Both the position numbers and the translations under genes were made by a program. Below, in pieces: positions 47,377 through 58,376 of a stretch of 64,000 nt of DNA (position 1 is the first letter of the stretch; each line of letters starts with the position of its first letter). The stretch lies in assembly GCF_025564065.1 (NCBI RefSeq), contig NZ_JAMGZK010000055.1, positions 310,001 to 374,000 of the forward strand, read 5' to 3'. Origin of the DNA: Silvania hatchlandensis (GTDB taxonomy: Bacteria; Pseudomonadota; Gammaproteobacteria; Enterobacterales; Enterobacteriaceae). A model generated the notes under the pieces. It saw only the letters and a list, made by a program, of their open reading frames with translations. It did not search any database and was not told the origin of the DNA.

Positions 47377-47874
47377 TTACTCGGCAATAAGCGGTTCACC
47401 GCACTTTACGCAGCGGTAGGTGGCTTCTTTGCGCACCACCCGGTTATGACGGCGCACGGTAAGCTGGTGCTGCTGACACCCGCAGCGGTAGGGGAAGGTA
47501 TTGCGTTGAACGGAATCCAGCTCGAACTGATGCGTGCGGCGCGCCGGGACGCCGAGCACCGCTTCCATCATCCACTTCCACTCTTTGCCGTGGGGGGCGA
47601 CGCGGCCAAAGTGCTTCCACACCAGCAGATGCGCCAGCTCGTGTGGGACCACTTCGTCGATAAAGGCCTGCTGGTTTTCCAGCAGCAGTACGGGGTTCAG
47701 GCGGATCTCGTACGCTTCCAGCCAGGCGGTTCCCGCTGCGGTGCCGCGCTGCTGCCAGACCAGTTTCGGTTCCGGGTAGTTCCGGGCGAGCTTCAGGTTA
47801 GCCTGCGCCAGTTTGTCGCGCAGGCAGCGCTTGAGAGCGTGCTGGAGCGCAATGGGAAGACGGGGTGTTTTCAT
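47377..47874 (-). CDS. sprT: SprT-like zinc metalloprotease-domain protein
   Basis: 165 residues. The HExxH zinc motif is in [15 protein letters not shown], and a C-terminal zinc ribbon has Cys pairs in [10 protein letters not shown] and [10 protein letters not shown]. Family related to eukaryotic Spartan protease domain; role in bacteria not settled. In the conserved galP-sprT-endA-rsmE-gshB order. Confidence 0.95.
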   Translation of the reverse strand: MKTPRLPIALQHALKRCLRDKLAQANLKLARNYPEPKLVWQQRGTAAGTAWLEAYEIRLNPVLLLENQQAFIDEVVPHELAHLLVWKHFGRVAPHGKEWKWMMEAVLGVPARRTHQFELDSVQRNTFPYRCGCQQHQLTVRRHNRVVRKEATYRCVKCGEPLIAE

Positions 47875-47913
47875 AGGGGCAGAGCATAGAGCGTGCGGCG
47901 GGGCGGTGCAAGG

Positions 47914-47939
47914 GGCTTCCTCCCGGGCGGGAGGAAGCC
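47914..47939. terminator. Hairpin after galP
   Basis: GGCTTCCTCCCG and CGGGAGGAAGCC pair perfectly over 12 bp with a two-base gap, eight bases beyond the galP stop codon and upstream of the sprT start. Confidence 0.7.
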
Positions 47940-47946
47940 TGGTCCA

Positions 47947-49344
47947 TCAGTCGTGGGCGCCGATTTCGCGCAGCGGACGGCCTTTCATCAGGTTGCGTTC
48001 GATATGTTCCAGCGACACATGTTTGGTTTCAGGAACCAGCCACAGAGTCAGGACGATAAACAGCAGGTTCAGACCCCCATACACCCAGAAGGTGTTGGCA
48101 TTGCCCAGCGTGTCGAGCATGGTCAGGAAGGTGGCGCCGACGATCATGTTGGCTATCCAGTTGGTGGCGGTGGAGCAGGTGATGCCAAAGTCGCGGCCTT
48201 TCAGAGGCTGGATCTCAGAACACAGCACCCAAATCAGCGGACCTGCGCTCATCGCAAAGCCGGTGATAAACATCAGCAGCATGCCTACCGCAAAGTACTG
48301 AGCGGTGGTTGAGTGGATGCCCATATGCATCATCGTTCCCAGCACCCCCATTCCTACCGCCATCACCAGGAAGCCCAGCGTCAGGGTTGGTTTACGGCCC
48401 CAGCGATCCACCAGGCCGATGGCGATGAAGGTCGCCAGCACGTTGGTCAGGCCGACGATCACCGTGCCCCACATCTGCTCGGTGGTGTTGGTGTATCCCG
48501 CCAGCTCAAAGATTTTGGGCGCGTAATACATGATGACGTTCATCCCGGTGAACTGCTGCATCACCTGCAGCAGCACACCGAGGAATACCGCCCGACGGAA
48601 GTTGCTGTTCTCTTTAAACAGTGCCCAGCCGCTCTGCTTAACCTTCAGGCTTTCGCGAATCTCATCCAGCTCGTTTTTCGCTTCGGCACGGGTGTCGCGC
48701 AGGCGCAGTAACACACGTTCTGCATCGTTAAAGCGCCGTTTGGCGGCGAACCAGCGGGGGCTGTCCGGCAGGAAGAAGACGCCAATCAGCAGCAGGATCG
48801 CCGGGATTATGATCACCCCCAGCATCCAGCGCCATGCTCCGCTGTAGCTGAACGCGGTATCGGAAAGATAGGCCCCGAGAATACCGATGGTGATCATCAG
48901 CTGGTACATGGAGATCATGCTGCCGCGAATTTTCTCCGGCGCGATCTCGGACAAGTACAGCGGGGCAGTGTAAGAGGCGACCCCGACCGCCAGACCCAGC
49001 AATACGCGGGAGGCAATCAGCACTTCAACGTTAGGGGCAGCGGCGGAAAAGAGCGAGCCCGCCACGAACAGGATCGCACCAATCATCAGGCTTTTCTTAC
49101 GCCCGAGTTTGAAGGAGAGCCAGCCGCTGCCGACCGCGCCGACCGCGGCACCGAACATCATCGAGCTGACCACCCACTCCTGGGTATGGGCGGTTATCTG
49201 GAATTCATCGGTAATAAAGGGCAGCGCACCGGCAATAACGCCAATATCCAGACCGAAAAGTAATCCTGCCAGTGCGGCGAGGAAGCAGACAAAAAACGTC
49301 ATTGTCCTGTTGGACGTCCGCCCGTGTTTATTATTGTCAGGCAT
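47947..49344 (-). CDS. galP: Galactose:proton symporter GalP
   Basis: 465 residues (E. coli 464), 12 predicted helices of the sugar porter branch of the major facilitator superfamily. Signatures: [47 protein letters not shown] (PESPR-like PDSPRW follows), [14 protein letters not shown] and [10 protein letters not shown]. Imports galactose and glucose. I see no clear GalR operator in the 210 bases upstream to the metK terminator. Confidence 0.96.
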   Translation of the reverse strand: MPDNNKHGRTSNRTMTFFVCFLAALAGLLFGLDIGVIAGALPFITDEFQITAHTQEWVVSSMMFGAAVGAVGSGWLSFKLGRKKSLMIGAILFVAGSLFSAAAPNVEVLIASRVLLGLAVGVASYTAPLYLSEIAPEKIRGSMISMYQLMITIGILGAYLSDTAFSYSGAWRWMLGVIIIPAILLLIGVFFLPDSPRWFAAKRRFNDAERVLLRLRDTRAEAKNELDEIRESLKVKQSGWALFKENSNFRRAVFLGVLLQVMQQFTGMNVIMYYAPKIFELAGYTNTTEQMWGTVIVGLTNVLATFIAIGLVDRWGRKPTLTLGFLVMAVGMGVLGTMMHMGIHSTTAQYFAVGMLLMFITGFAMSAGPLIWVLCSEIQPLKGRDFGITCSTATNWIANMIVGATFLTMLDTLGNANTFWVYGGLNLLFIVLTLWLVPETKHVSLEHIERNLMKGRPLREIGAHD

Positions 49345-49508
49345 TCAGCCCTCCCTGTGGGTTAGTTGTTTTGTCATTGTAAAGATTTGATTAGGAAACA
49401 GTAAAAATATGTCAGAGAGGCGGGGGTGACAAAGAGAGTAATCCGAAAGGGCGCGGAGTTTGTCTTGATGTAAGCGATTTCAGGCGGGGGTACGAGCGGC
49501 AGAAAAGC

Positions 49509-49535
49509 AAAAAGCCAGCACGAGGCTGGCTTTTT
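49509..49535 (-). terminator. metK terminator
   Basis: AAAAAGCCAGC and GCTGGCTTTTT form an 11-bp stem around ACGAG, 20 bases after the metK stop, with A/T runs on both sides (works in both directions). Confidence 0.9.
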
Positions 49536-49554
49536 CACACAAGCGGTCAGTCGA

Positions 49555-50709
49555 TTACTTCAGACCGGCGGCTTCACGCAGCTGAGCCGCTTTGTCGGTT
49601 TTTTCCCATGGGAAATGTTCACGACCAAAGTGACCGTAGGCAGCGGTTTCTTTGTAGATTGGGTGCAGCAGGTCAAGCATCTGGATCAGACCGTATGGAC
49701 GCAGGTCGAAGAACTCGCGCACCAGCAGGGTCAGTTGCTCCGTAGGCACTTTTTCAGTACCGAAGGTTTCAACCATGATGGAGGTTGGCTCTGCCACGCC
49801 GATGGCGTAGGACACCTGGATTTCACAGCGGTCAGCCAGGCCTGCAGCAACGATGTTTTTCGCCACATAGCGTGCTGCGTAGGCTGCAGAACGGTCAACT
49901 TTAGACGGATCCTTACCAGAGAATGCGCCGCCACCGTGACGCGCCATGCCGCCGTAGGTATCAACAATGATTTTACGACCGGTCAGGCCGCAGTCGCCCA
50001 TTGGTCCACCGATAACAAAGCGGCCGGTTGGGTTGATGAAGAATTTAGTCGACGTATTCAGCCACTCGGTCGGCAGAACCGGCTTGATGATCTCTTCCAT
50101 CACTGCTTCCTGCAGGGATTTCTGATCGATGTCTTCAGAATGCTGAGTCGACAGAACGACCGCATCGATACCGACAATTTTGCCGTCATCGTACTGGAAG
50201 GTGACCTGGCTTTTTGCATCCGGGCGCAGCCACGGCAGAGAGCCGTTTTTACGCACTTCAGCCTGACGCTGCACCAGACGGTGAGCATAGGTGATTGGCG
50301 CTGGCATCAGCACGTCAGTTTCGTTGGTTGCATAGCCAAACATCAGGCCCTGGTCGCCCGCACCCTGTTCCAGCGGATCGGCACGGTCAACGCCCTGGTT
50401 GATGTCCGGGGACTGTTTGCCAATGGCGCTCAGTACGGCGCACGAGTTGGCATCAAAGCCCATATCAGAATGCACATAGCCGATTTCACGCACGGTGTTA
50501 CGGGTGATCTCTTCGATATCAACCCAGGCACTGGTGGTGATTTCACCGCCAACCATTACCATGCCGGTTTTGACATAGGTTTCACAGGCTACGCGCGCTT
50601 TCGGATCCTGCTCGAGGATCGCATCCAGCACCGCATCGGAGATTTGGTCAGCAATTTTATCAGGATGTCCTTCTGATACGGACTCGGACGTAAACAGGTG
50701 TTTTGCCAT
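49555..50709 (-). CDS. metK: S-adenosylmethionine synthetase
   Basis: 384 residues, as in E. coli. It makes S-adenosylmethionine from methionine and ATP. Motifs: [20 protein letters not shown], the methionine/adenosine-binding [12 protein letters not shown], the phosphate loop [16 protein letters not shown] and [13 protein letters not shown]. Supplies the decarboxylated-SAM precursor for spermidine, fitting the nearby polyamine genes. A MetJ-like operator lies 120 bases upstream. Confidence 0.98.
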   Translation of the reverse strand: MAKHLFTSESVSEGHPDKIADQISDAVLDAILEQDPKARVACETYVKTGMVMVGGEITTSAWVDIEEITRNTVREIGYVHSDMGFDANSCAVLSAIGKQSPDINQGVDRADPLEQGAGDQGLMFGYATNETDVLMPAPITYAHRLVQRQAEVRKNGSLPWLRPDAKSQVTFQYDDGKIVGIDAVVLSTQHSEDIDQKSLQEAVMEEIIKPVLPTEWLNTSTKFFINPTGRFVIGGPMGDCGLTGRKIIVDTYGGMARHGGGAFSGKDPSKVDRSAAYAARYVAKNIVAAGLADRCEIQVSYAIGVAEPTSIMVETFGTEKVPTEQLTLLVREFFDLRPYGLIQMLDLLHPIYKETAAYGHFGREHFPWEKTDKAAQLREAAGLK

Positions 50710-50828
50710 GTTTTAATTTACCTAAGGAGAATTTGGTTAGCTCAAACTGTTGTGTGGGATAGCCATAGCAGCGTTTTCTACCAGGACTTACAGACGATGA
50801 CACTGGCAGTCTGAGTGTTAATCAGTAT

Positions 50829-50852
50829 AGATGGATTAACATCTGGACGGCT
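50829..50852 (-). promoter_or_regulatory. MetJ-box-like array upstream of metK
   Basis: Three adjacent in-phase octamers, AGATGGAT, TAACATCT and GGACGGCT, match the MetJ box AGACGTCT at 5, 5 and 6 of 8 positions. MetJ binds tandem 8-bp boxes and represses metK in E. coli. Confidence 0.6.
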
Positions 50853-51128
50853 ATTTTAGGTCACTTCTTCGCCCGATTTCCAGCTTTTTTTGAATCCGCT
50901 CTCACGGCATTGAAAACCCGGCTGGAAATTTTTCCTGACGGTGCTGGCAATGCTCACATTTATATTTTGCATTTTCCCGGTCATGTCGGTATAAAACGCG
51001 GCGCGCGGCTCATACAAAAAGCACACGACGTTACTGCGTGTCGCCACTTCCAGCCGGGTAAAGCAGTGAATTTTTAGCTTTAACTTGTCGCGAGTTTACG
51101 TAAGCTTGCGTGGAGGTGAGTCGAGATA

Positions 51129-51281
51129 ATGAACCGTCGTTTTCTGCTTAATTCGTTCTGCCCTTCAGGTCGGAACCTGTTCCCCGCCATTCGCATGTCT
51201 AATCTGCAAACCTGCCGATGTTATACCCATCTCGGCGCTTCTCAGGATTCCAGGGCCGGTATTACGCCTTGTGAAGAATGA
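51129..51281 (+). CDS. Candidate 50-residue Cys-containing small ORF
   Basis: An uninterrupted 50-codon frame in the metK-yqgB gap encodes a basic peptide (MNRRFLLNSFCPSGRNLFP...) with five Cys and no recognised family. GGAGG lies 12 bases before the ATG, rather far. The gap from 50853 to 51368 otherwise holds only promoter-like AT-rich DNA and a possible long speA leader. It could be chance. Confidence 0.3.
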   Translation: MNRRFLLNSFCPSGRNLFPAIRMSNLQTCRCYTHLGASQDSRAGITPCEE

Positions 51282-51368
51282 ACAAGGGCGCTCTTGTTAA
51301 TACAAGAGTTTTCTCGTGGTTTCGCCGGACCTTGTCATACAGAGTTCGGATACGTGTTTTACAATGAT

Positions 51369-51500
51369 ATGAATAAGAAACCGGTCGCACGACCCGACTT
51401 TCAGCATTCTGTGCTGGATAAGTGGTCGGTTAATGGGTTGTTATCGCAGATTAACGCTGCGATAGTAGTCAACTGTTTTACACTGAATAGTCAGTTTTGA
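51369..51500 (+). CDS. yqgB: YqgB small protein (acid-stress related)
   Basis: 43 residues beginning [13 protein letters not shown] and ending [15 protein letters not shown], which matches E. coli YqgB in length and C-terminal half. The stop codon is only eight bases before the speA start and supplies the AGG of the speA ribosome binding site, so translation of the two is probably linked. Confidence 0.85.
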   Translation: MNKKPVARPDFQHSVLDKWSVNGLLSQINAAIVVNCFTLNSQF

Positions 51501-51508
51501 GGTTCGCT

Positions 51509-53485
51509 ATGTCTGACGACATGTCTTCGGTTTCGCCTTCGTCAGCAGGCGAACAGGGTGTACTACGTTCTATGCAGGAGGTTGCGATGAGCTCCCAGGA
51601 AGCCAGCAAGATGCTGCGCACTTACAATATTGCCTGGTGGGGCAATAATTATTACGACGTCAACGAGCTGGGCCACATCAGCGTTTGCCCTGATCCTGAC
51701 GTACCGGAAGCGCGCGTCGATCTCGCCAAACTGGTGAAAGCCCGTGAAGCGCAGGGCCAGCGTTTGCCTGCACTGTTCTGCTTCCCGCAGATCCTGCAAC
51801 ATCGCCTGCGTTCGATTAACGCTGCCTTCAAGCGCGCGCGTGAATCCTACGGCTATAACGGCGACTATTTCCTGGTCTATCCGATCAAGGTTAATCAGCA
51901 CCGTCGCGTCATTGAATCCCTGATTCACTCCGGTGAACCGCTGGGACTGGAAGCCGGTTCCAAAGCGGAACTGATGGCGGTTCTGGCCCACGCGGGCATG
52001 ACCCGGTCGGTGATCGTCTGTAACGGCTATAAAGACCGTGAATACATTCGTCTGGCACTGATTGGCGAGAAGATGGGCCACAAGGTCTATCTGGTCATCG
52101 AGAAGATGTCTGAAATCGCTATCGTACTGGACGAGGCCGAGCGCCTGAACGTGGTGCCGCGCCTTGGCGTGCGTGCGCGTCTGGCCTCCCAGGGCTCCGG
52201 TAAATGGCAGTCCTCCGGCGGTGAAAAATCCAAATTCGGCCTTGCGGCGAATCAGGTTCTGCAGCTGGTCGAAATCATGCGCGAGAAGGGGCGTCTGGAC
52301 AGTATTCAGCTGCTGCACTTCCACCTCGGCTCACAGATGGCTAACATCCGCGACATCGCCACCGGCGTGCGCGAATCAGCACGCTTTTACGTTGAGTTGC
52401 ACAAGCTCGGCGTCAACATTCAGTGCTTCGACGTCGGCGGCGGTCTGGGCGTGGACTATGAAGGGACCCGCTCGCAGTCTGACTGCTCGGTGAACTATGG
52501 CCTGAACGAATACGCCAACAACATCATCTGGGCGATTGGCGATGCCTGTGAAGAGAATGGTCTGCCGCACCCCACGGTGATCACCGAGTCCGGTCGCGCC
52601 GTTACCGCACACCATACCGTGCTGGTGTCGAACATCATCGGCGTTGAGCGCAACGAATATACCGAAGCGACACCGCCTGCTGACGATGCGCCGCGTGCGC
52701 TGCAAAGCATGTGGGAAACCTGGCAGGAGATGCATGAGCCGGGCACCCGTCGTTCGCTGCGCGAATGGCTGCACGACAGCCAGATGGATCTGCACGATAT
52801 TCACATCGGCTACTCTTCCGGTACGTTCAGTCTGCAGGAACGCGCGTGGGCAGAGCAGCTGTACCTGAACATGTGCCATGAAGTGCAGAAGCAGCTCGAC
52901 CCGAGCAACCGTGCGCACCGTCCGATTATCGACGAGCTGCAGGAACGTATGGCGGACAAAATGTACGTCAACTTCTCGCTGTTCCAGTCGATGCCGGATG
53001 CCTGGGGTATCGATCAGCTGTTCCCGGTGATGCCGCTGGAAGGGCTGAATCAGATCCCTGAGCGCCGTGCGGTGCTGCTGGATATCACCTGCGATTCCGA
53101 CGGGGCTATCGATCACTACATTGATGGGGACGGTATCGCGACCACCATGCCAATGCCGGAGTACGACCCGGAGAACCCGCCAATGCTGGGCTTCTTTATG
53201 GTTGGTGCGTATCAGGAAATTCTGGGCAATATGCACAACCTGTTCGGTGATACCGAGGCGGTTGACGTGTTTGTCTTCCCTGACGGCAACGTGGAAGTGG
53301 AACTCTCTGACGAGGGTGACACCGTGGCGGATATGCTGCAGTACGTTCAGCTCGATCCGAAAAAACTGCTGACCCAGTTCCGCGATCAGGTGAAAAAGAC
53401 CGATCTGGACGCCGCGTTGCAGCAGCAGTTCCTGGAAGAGTTCGAAGCCGGGCTGTACGGATACACGTATCTGGAAGACGAGTAA
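51509..53485 (+). CDS. speA: Biosynthetic arginine decarboxylase
   Basis: 658 residues from ATG 51509, equal to E. coli SpeA. Converts arginine to agmatine with PLP and magnesium. Fold type III decarboxylase: PLP Lys in [11 protein letters not shown], Gly loop [17 protein letters not shown], and Cys in [15 protein letters not shown]. The frame extends to 51497 but the ATG at 51509 is preferred. First gene of the speA-speB pair, separated from speB by a REP-like unit and an intrinsic terminator. Confidence 0.98.
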   Translation: MSDDMSSVSPSSAGEQGVLRSMQEVAMSSQEASKMLRTYNIAWWGNNYYDVNELGHISVCPDPDVPEARVDLAKLVKAREAQGQRLPALFCFPQILQHRLRSINAAFKRARESYGYNGDYFLVYPIKVNQHRRVIESLIHSGEPLGLEAGSKAELMAVLAHAGMTRSVIVCNGYKDREYIRLALIGEKMGHKVYLVIEKMSEIAIVLDEAERLNVVPRLGVRARLASQGSGKWQSSGGEKSKFGLAANQVLQLVEIMREKGRLDSIQLLHFHLGSQMANIRDIATGVRESARFYVELHKLGVNIQCFDVGGGLGVDYEGTRSQSDCSVNYGLNEYANNIIWAIGDACEENGLPHPTVITESGRAVTAHHTVLVSNIIGVERNEYTEATPPADDAPRALQSMWETWQEMHEPGTRRSLREWLHDSQMDLHDIHIGYSSGTFSLQERAWAEQLYLNMCHEVQKQLDPSNRAHRPIIDELQERMADKMYVNFSLFQSMPDAWGIDQLFPVMPLEGLNQIPERRAVLLDITCDSDGAIDHYIDGDGIATTMPMPEYDPENPPMLGFFMVGAYQEILGNMHNLFGDTEAVDVFVFPDGNVEVELSDEGDTVADMLQYVQLDPKKLLTQFRDQVKKTDLDAALQQQFLEEFEAGLYGYTYLEDE

Positions 53486-53490
53486 GCCTT

Positions 53491-53524
53491 GATGCCCGGT
53501 GGCGCTGCGCTGGCCGGGCCTGCG
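53491..53524. repeat. REP-like palindrome after speA
   Basis: GATGCCCGGTGGCGCTGCGC and TGGCCGGGCCTGCG have the form of an enterobacterial REP element, six bases beyond the speA stop codon. A second small dyad (GCGGCGA/TCGCCGC, 53555-53572) follows. Confidence 0.7.
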
Positions 53525-53590
53525 AGTTATACTCACTTGAACCCGTATGAATTAGCGGCGATAATTCGCCGCAACAGCACTATTCGAATC

Positions 53591-53635
53591 AATCCCTTCC
53601 TCGTCGGGCTTAACGACGCGGAGGGGATTTTTTTT
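53591..53635 (+). terminator. Intrinsic terminator/attenuator between speA and speB
   Basis: AATCCCTTCCTCGTC pairs with GACGCGGAGGGGATT (one mismatch, one G-U pair) over about 14 bp and is followed directly by eight T. Only 41 bases separate its end from the speB start, leaving little room for a separate promoter. Confidence 0.85.
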
Positions 53636-53676
53636 CATCTATTTTTAATGCACCGACGTTATAAAGAGGTCAGGAC

Positions 53677-54597
53677 ATGAGCACTTTAGGTCATCAGTAC
53701 GATAACTCTCTGGTATCTAACGCTTTTGGATTTTTACGCCTTCCAATGAACTTCCAGCCGTACGACAGCGATGCGGACTGGGTGATCACCGGCGTGCCGT
53801 TTGATATGGCGACCTCCGGTCGCGCCGGTGGCCGCCACGGCCCGGCAGCTATCCGCCAGGTTTCCACTAACCTGGCCTGGGAGCATAACCGCTTCCCGTG
53901 GAACTTCGACATGCGCGAGCGCCTGAACGTGGTTGACTGCGGTGACCTGGTGTATGCCTTTGGCGATGCGCGTGAAATGAGTGAAAAGCTGCAGGCTCAC
54001 GCAGAGAAACTGCTGGCTGCCGGTAAGCGCATGCTCTCTTTCGGCGGTGACCATTTTGTTACGCTGCCACTGCTGCGCGCCCATGCGAAGCACTTCGGTA
54101 AAATGGCGCTGGTGCACTTCGATGCCCATACCGACACTTACGCGAACGGCTGCGAATTCGACCACGGCACCATGTTCTTCACCGCACCGAACGAAGGCCT
54201 GATCGATCCGAACCACTCCGTGCAGATCGGCATTCGTACCGAGTTTGATAAAGACAACGGCTTTACGGTGCTGGACGCCTGCCAGGTGAACGATCGCGGC
54301 GTGGACGACATCATCGCTCAGGTGAAGCAGATTGTCGGCGACATGCCGGTTTATCTGACCTTCGACATCGACTGTCTGGATCCGGCGTTTGCTCCGGGTA
54401 CCGGCACGCCGGTGATCGGTGGCCTGACTTCCGATCGCGCCATTAAGCTGGTACGCGGTCTGAAAGATCTGAACATCGTCGGTATGGATGTGGTGGAAGT
54501 GGCGCCGGCTTACGATCAGTCTGAGATCACTGCGCTGGCTGCAGCGACGCTGGCACTGGAAATGCTGTACATCCAGGCAGCGAAAAAAGGCGAGTAA
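53677..54597 (+). CDS. speB: Agmatinase
   Basis: 306 residues, as in E. coli. Hydrolyses agmatine to putrescine and urea. Ureohydrolase fold with two manganese sites: [33 protein letters not shown] and [22 protein letters not shown]. Ribosome binding site AAAGAGGT. Acts after SpeA and lies downstream of it past a terminator. Confidence 0.98.
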   Translation: MSTLGHQYDNSLVSNAFGFLRLPMNFQPYDSDADWVITGVPFDMATSGRAGGRHGPAAIRQVSTNLAWEHNRFPWNFDMRERLNVVDCGDLVYAFGDAREMSEKLQAHAEKLLAAGKRMLSFGGDHFVTLPLLRAHAKHFGKMALVHFDAHTDTYANGCEFDHGTMFFTAPNEGLIDPNHSVQIGIRTEFDKDNGFTVLDACQVNDRGVDDIIAQVKQIVGDMPVYLTFDIDCLDPAFAPGTGTPVIGGLTSDRAIKLVRGLKDLNIVGMDVVEVAPAYDQSEITALAAATLALEMLYIQAAKKGE

Positions 54598-54606
54598 GTG
54601 ATGAGG

Positions 54607-54643
54607 CAGGCCGGGTAGCAGTTAGCGTTGCCCGGCCTGTTTT
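54607..54643. terminator. Hairpin between convergent speB and loiP
   Basis: CAGGCCGGG and CCCGGCCTG enclose 15 bases and are followed by TTTTG; also resembles a REP unit. Confidence 0.75.
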
Positions 54644-54647
54644 GACG

Positions 54648-55406
54648 TTACTTGATGCCGTCTGCGGTCATGCGATCGCGAATATGCTGCGCACGCTCTG
54701 CAGAGGCAGGGTGGTCGTCAAACATTGAGCTTTGACGGCCCGCTTCCTGCTGTGCCAGCTTTTCGAAGCTGGTGGCTAAGCCCGACGGGTTAATGCCGCG
54801 TTTGCGCAACAAATCGTAAGAGTAGTCATCGGCCTCAGCCTCCTGACGCTGGGAGAACTGAGAGTTGACCAGTTTTTCGCCCAGATCGCCAAGCTGCGAC
54901 TGAGACAGGCTTCCGACAATCCCCCCGGCAGAAGCGGCCGCGACGCGAACGGCGTTGGTGCCGAGCGCAACCTGCATGCCTTTCTTCACGTGGCCCAGCG
55001 CGACGTGCCCCATTTCATGGCCAATCACCGCTTCGACTTCGTTGTCGGTCATCATATCCATCAGCCCGCTGTAGACGCGGATACAGCCGTTCGCCATTGC
55101 AAAGGCGTTAACGTCTTTCGCCATGTAAACCTTGTAGTTCACCGGCTGGCCGTTGATGTTGTCGCCCAAAGCAGATGAAATCTTGTTCAGACGTTGAGCG
55201 TAAGTGCTGCTTGCCGGGGCGATAGTGGCTTTCCCGTCCATCTCCTTACAGGCTTCATCACTTAACGCTTTGACCTGAGCATCGCTCAGGGTGTAAGCCT
55301 GAAAGGCCTCAGCACCGGAGCTCATCAGCCCGCCAGAGTCCATATTCTGACACCCGCTAAGCAGGAGTGTCGTTCCCAGAGCCAGCACAATTGCACGCAT
55401 TTTCAT
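54648..55406 (-). CDS. loiP: LoiP (YggG), outer-membrane lipoprotein metalloprotease
   Basis: 252 residues. Lipobox LLLSG-Cys at residue 19. M48-family protease with zinc motif IGHEMGHVALGHVKKG, third ligand in QEAEADDYSYDLL and DDHPASAERAQHI near the end. Induced at low osmolarity in E. coli and works with BepA. Divergent from tktA over a 279-base gap. Confidence 0.97.
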   Translation of the reverse strand: MKMRAIVLALGTTLLLSGCQNMDSGGLMSSGAEAFQAYTLSDAQVKALSDEACKEMDGKATIAPASSTYAQRLNKISSALGDNINGQPVNYKVYMAKDVNAFAMANGCIRVYSGLMDMMTDNEVEAVIGHEMGHVALGHVKKGMQVALGTNAVRVAAASAGGIVGSLSQSQLGDLGEKLVNSQFSQRQEAEADDYSYDLLRKRGINPSGLATSFEKLAQQEAGRQSSMFDDHPASAERAQHIRDRMTADGIK

Positions 55407-55685
55407 TATGTTGCTTCCGTACCCGTTAAACTCGATAAATTGCGAACGTTCTCCCTGCCGTCAGGCCGGAGTTTCACTCAGTATAAAGAATATAATCCAC
55501 CGCGAGCGAGAAGATTGCGCAACGTGCGAGGCTGTTCCAGAGATTTCTTAACCGGCAAAAGAATGGTCCATGTACATGCTTTGTCGCTTGGGTTACATTG
55601 TTGGCACTTTTTTCCGGCGTAGCCCAAAACGCGCTGTCGTCAAGCCGAAACGGGTATGGCCATCAACATCCGATCTGGAGTCAAA

Positions 55686-57677
55686 ATGTCCTCACGTAAA
55701 GAGCTTGCCAATGCTATTCGTGCGCTGAGCATGGATGCTGTACAAAAAGCCAAATCCGGTCACCCGGGCGCCCCGATGGGCATGGCTGACATCGCCGAAG
55801 TCCTGTGGCGTGAATTCCTGAATCACAACCCGCAAAACCCAGCCTGGGCAGACCGTGACCGCTTCGTGCTGTCTAACGGCCACGGCTCAATGCTGATTTA
55901 CAGCCTGCTGCACCTCACAGGTTATGCCCTGCCAATTGAAGAGCTGAAAAACTTCCGTCAGCTGCACTCCAAAACCCCAGGTCACCCGGAAGTGGGTTAC
56001 ACCGCAGGCGTTGAAACCACCACCGGCCCGCTGGGTCAGGGTATTGCCAACGCAGTGGGTATGGCGATTGCTGAGAAGACGCTGGCGGCGCAGTTCAACC
56101 GTCCGGGCCACGACATTGTTGACCACTTCACCTATGCGTTCATGGGCGATGGCTGCATGATGGAAGGCATTTCTCACGAAGTGTGCTCCCTGGCAGGTAC
56201 CCTGAAGCTGGGCAAACTGGTTGCGTTCTATGACGACAACGGCATCTCCATCGACGGTCACGTTGAAGGCTGGTTCACTGACGATACCGCAGCACGTTTC
56301 GAAGCCTACGGCTGGCACGTAGTGCGTGGCGTTGATGGTCACGACGCGGACTCCATCAAACGTGCAGTAGATGAAGCGCGCGCTGTGACGGACAAACCGT
56401 CCCTGCTGATGTGCAAAACCATCATCGGTTTCGGTTCCCCGAACAAAGCCGGTACCCACGACTCCCACGGTGCACCGCTGGGCGACGCAGAGATCGCACT
56501 GACCCGCGAAGCTCTGGGCTGGAAACACCCTGCATTCGAAATCCCGTCTGAGATTTACGCCCAGTGGGATGCGAAAGAAGCCGGTCAGGCGAAAGAGTCT
56601 GCCTGGAACGAGAAATTCGCCGCCTACGCGAAAGCCTTCCCACAGGAAGCGGCTGAATACACCCGTCGTATGAAAGGCGATATGCCATCAGACTTCGACG
56701 CAAAAGCGAACGAGTTCATTGCTAAGCTGCAGGCTAATCCGTCTAAGATTGCCAGCCGTAAAGCGTCTCAGAATGCGATCGAAGCCTTCGGTCCCTGGCT
56801 GCCAGAATTCCTGGGCGGTTCCGCTGACCTGGCCCCGTCTAACCTGACGATCTGGTCTGGCTCTAAAGCGATCAACGAAGATGCTGCCGGTAACTACATC
56901 CATTACGGTGTGCGTGAATTCGGTATGACCGCGATTGCGAACGGTATCACCCTGCACGGTGGTTTCCTGCCGTACACCTCTACCTTCCTGATGTTCGTGG
57001 AATATGCCCGTAACGCGGTGCGTATGGCTGCGCTGATGAAACAGCGTCAGGTGATGGTCTATACCCACGACTCCATCGGTCTGGGTGAAGATGGTCCAAC
57101 TCACCAGCCGGTTGAGCAGGTGGCTTCTCTGCGTGTGACTCCGAACATGTCCACATGGCGTCCATGTGACCAGGTTGAATCCGCCGTCGCGTGGAAATAC
57201 GGTGTGGAGCGTAAGGACGGCCCAACCGCTCTGATCCTCTCTCGTCAGAACCTGGCGCAGCAGGATCGTACCGACGCGCAGCTGGCGAACATCGCGCGCG
57301 GGGGTTACGTGCTGAAAGATTGCGACGGTCAGCCGCAGGTGATCTTCATCGCCACCGGTTCTGAAGTTGAACTGGCGGTTGCTGCCTGGGATCAGCTGGC
57401 AGGCGAAGGCGTGAAAGCGCGCGTGGTCTCCATGCCGTCTACCGACGCATTCGACAAGCAGGACGCGGCTTACCGTGAATCCGTACTGCCGAAAGCGGTT
57501 TCCGCTCGTGTGGCAGTGGAAGCGGGTATCGCTGACTACTGGTTCAAATACGTGGGCCTGAACGGCGCTATCGTCGGCATGACCACCTTCGGTGAGTCTG
57601 CTCCGGCTGAGCAGCTGTTCGAAGAGTTCGGCTTCACCGTTGAGAACGTGGTCGCGAAAGCGAAAGAACTGCTGTAA
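55686..57677 (+). CDS. tktA: Transketolase 1
   Basis: 663 residues from ATG 55686 (GGAGTC upstream), equal to E. coli TktA. Transfers two-carbon units in the pentose phosphate pathway and supplies erythrose-4-phosphate, the substrate of the epd gene further downstream. Thiamine diphosphate motifs [29 protein letters not shown] and the C-terminal [18 protein letters not shown]. Longer frame to 55656 rejected. Confidence 0.98.
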   Translation: MSSRKELANAIRALSMDAVQKAKSGHPGAPMGMADIAEVLWREFLNHNPQNPAWADRDRFVLSNGHGSMLIYSLLHLTGYALPIEELKNFRQLHSKTPGHPEVGYTAGVETTTGPLGQGIANAVGMAIAEKTLAAQFNRPGHDIVDHFTYAFMGDGCMMEGISHEVCSLAGTLKLGKLVAFYDDNGISIDGHVEGWFTDDTAARFEAYGWHVVRGVDGHDADSIKRAVDEARAVTDKPSLLMCKTIIGFGSPNKAGTHDSHGAPLGDAEIALTREALGWKHPAFEIPSEIYAQWDAKEAGQAKESAWNEKFAAYAKAFPQEAAEYTRRMKGDMPSDFDAKANEFIAKLQANPSKIASRKASQNAIEAFGPWLPEFLGGSADLAPSNLTIWSGSKAINEDAAGNYIHYGVREFGMTAIANGITLHGGFLPYTSTFLMFVEYARNAVRMAALMKQRQVMVYTHDSIGLGEDGPTHQPVEQVASLRVTPNMSTWRPCDQVESAVAWKYGVERKDGPTALILSRQNLAQQDRTDAQLANIARGGYVLKDCDGQPQVIFIATGSEVELAVAAWDQLAGEGVKARVVSMPSTDAFDKQDAAYRESVLPKAVSARVAVEAGIADYWFKYVGLNGAIVGMTTFGESAPAEQLFEEFGFTVENVVAKAKELL

Positions 57678-57695
57678 TCCGGTTTACGGCATAAG

Positions 57696-57724
57696 ACGGG
57701 TCGCTTCGGCGGCCCGTTTTTTTT
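57696..57724 (+). terminator. tktA terminator
   Basis: ACGGG-t-CGC, a TTCG tetraloop, then GCG-g-CCCGT, followed by a run of eight T, 18 bases after the tktA stop. Confidence 0.9.
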
Positions 57725-57731
57725 GGCTCCG

Positions 57732-58376
57732 CTATAACCGACCTGCCTCCAGGCGAACGACGCGCGAAAAATGACGCTGCGTAAAAGCCGGATCGTGACT
57801 GATGGCGATGACGCTGGTTCCTCGCCCACGACAGACCGCCAGCCAGTGTTCAAATACCCCCAGCCAGTGCGTATCAAAATCCCGGCTGGGTTCGTCCAGC
57901 AGCATAACCTCCGGCGCCATCGCTTCCAGACTGGCGACCGCCACCATCCGCCGCTGCGCGGTGTGCAGATCCAGCGGATGCGCGTCGGCAACGTCCTCTA
58001 ACTGGCAGAGCTGCAGTGCGGCCTGGGTACGGCGTGCAATGTCTTCTGCAGGTAACTTTTGCAGCTTCAAACCGAATGCTATTTCTTCGGTGACGTTGCT
58101 GTGGAAGATCTGGTTTTCCGCCTCCTGAAACAGCACACCAAGGTGACGAGCGCGCTGACGGTTTTTAAGCTGTGCGATCGGTTCACCTTTGAAGGCCACC
58201 GCGCCGGAAGAAGGGGAGAGCAGTCCCGCCATAATGCGCAGCAGCGTGGATTTCCCCGCGCCGTTATCGCCCGTTAACGCCAGCCATTCGCCCGCTCTCA
58301 GTTCAAGCGAGATCTCGCGCAGGCAGTCATCAGCCGCGTTCGGCCAGCGATAGGTGACCTGGTCCAGAGTTAACAT
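57732..58376 (-). CDS. ECF-type ABC transporter ATPase with degenerate signature motif
   Basis: 214 residues from ATG 58376. CbiO/EcfA-like ATPase: Walker A GDNGAGKST, Q-loop VLFQEAENQIFH, Walker B VMLLDEPSRDFD and H-loop VIAISHDPAF are present, but the LSGGQ signature is replaced by LHTAQRRM, so it cannot complete its partner's ATP site normally. The start overlaps the end of the partner ATPase gene by seven bases. Last gene of the operon; convergent with tktA. Confidence 0.88.
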   Translation of the reverse strand: MLTLDQVTYRWPNAADDCLREISLELRAGEWLALTGDNGAGKSTLLRIMAGLLSPSSGAVAFKGEPIAQLKNRQRARHLGVLFQEAENQIFHSNVTEEIAFGLKLQKLPAEDIARRTQAALQLCQLEDVADAHPLDLHTAQRRMVAVASLEAMAPEVMLLDEPSRDFDTHWLGVFEHWLAVCRGRGTSVIAISHDPAFTQRHFSRVVRLEAGRL

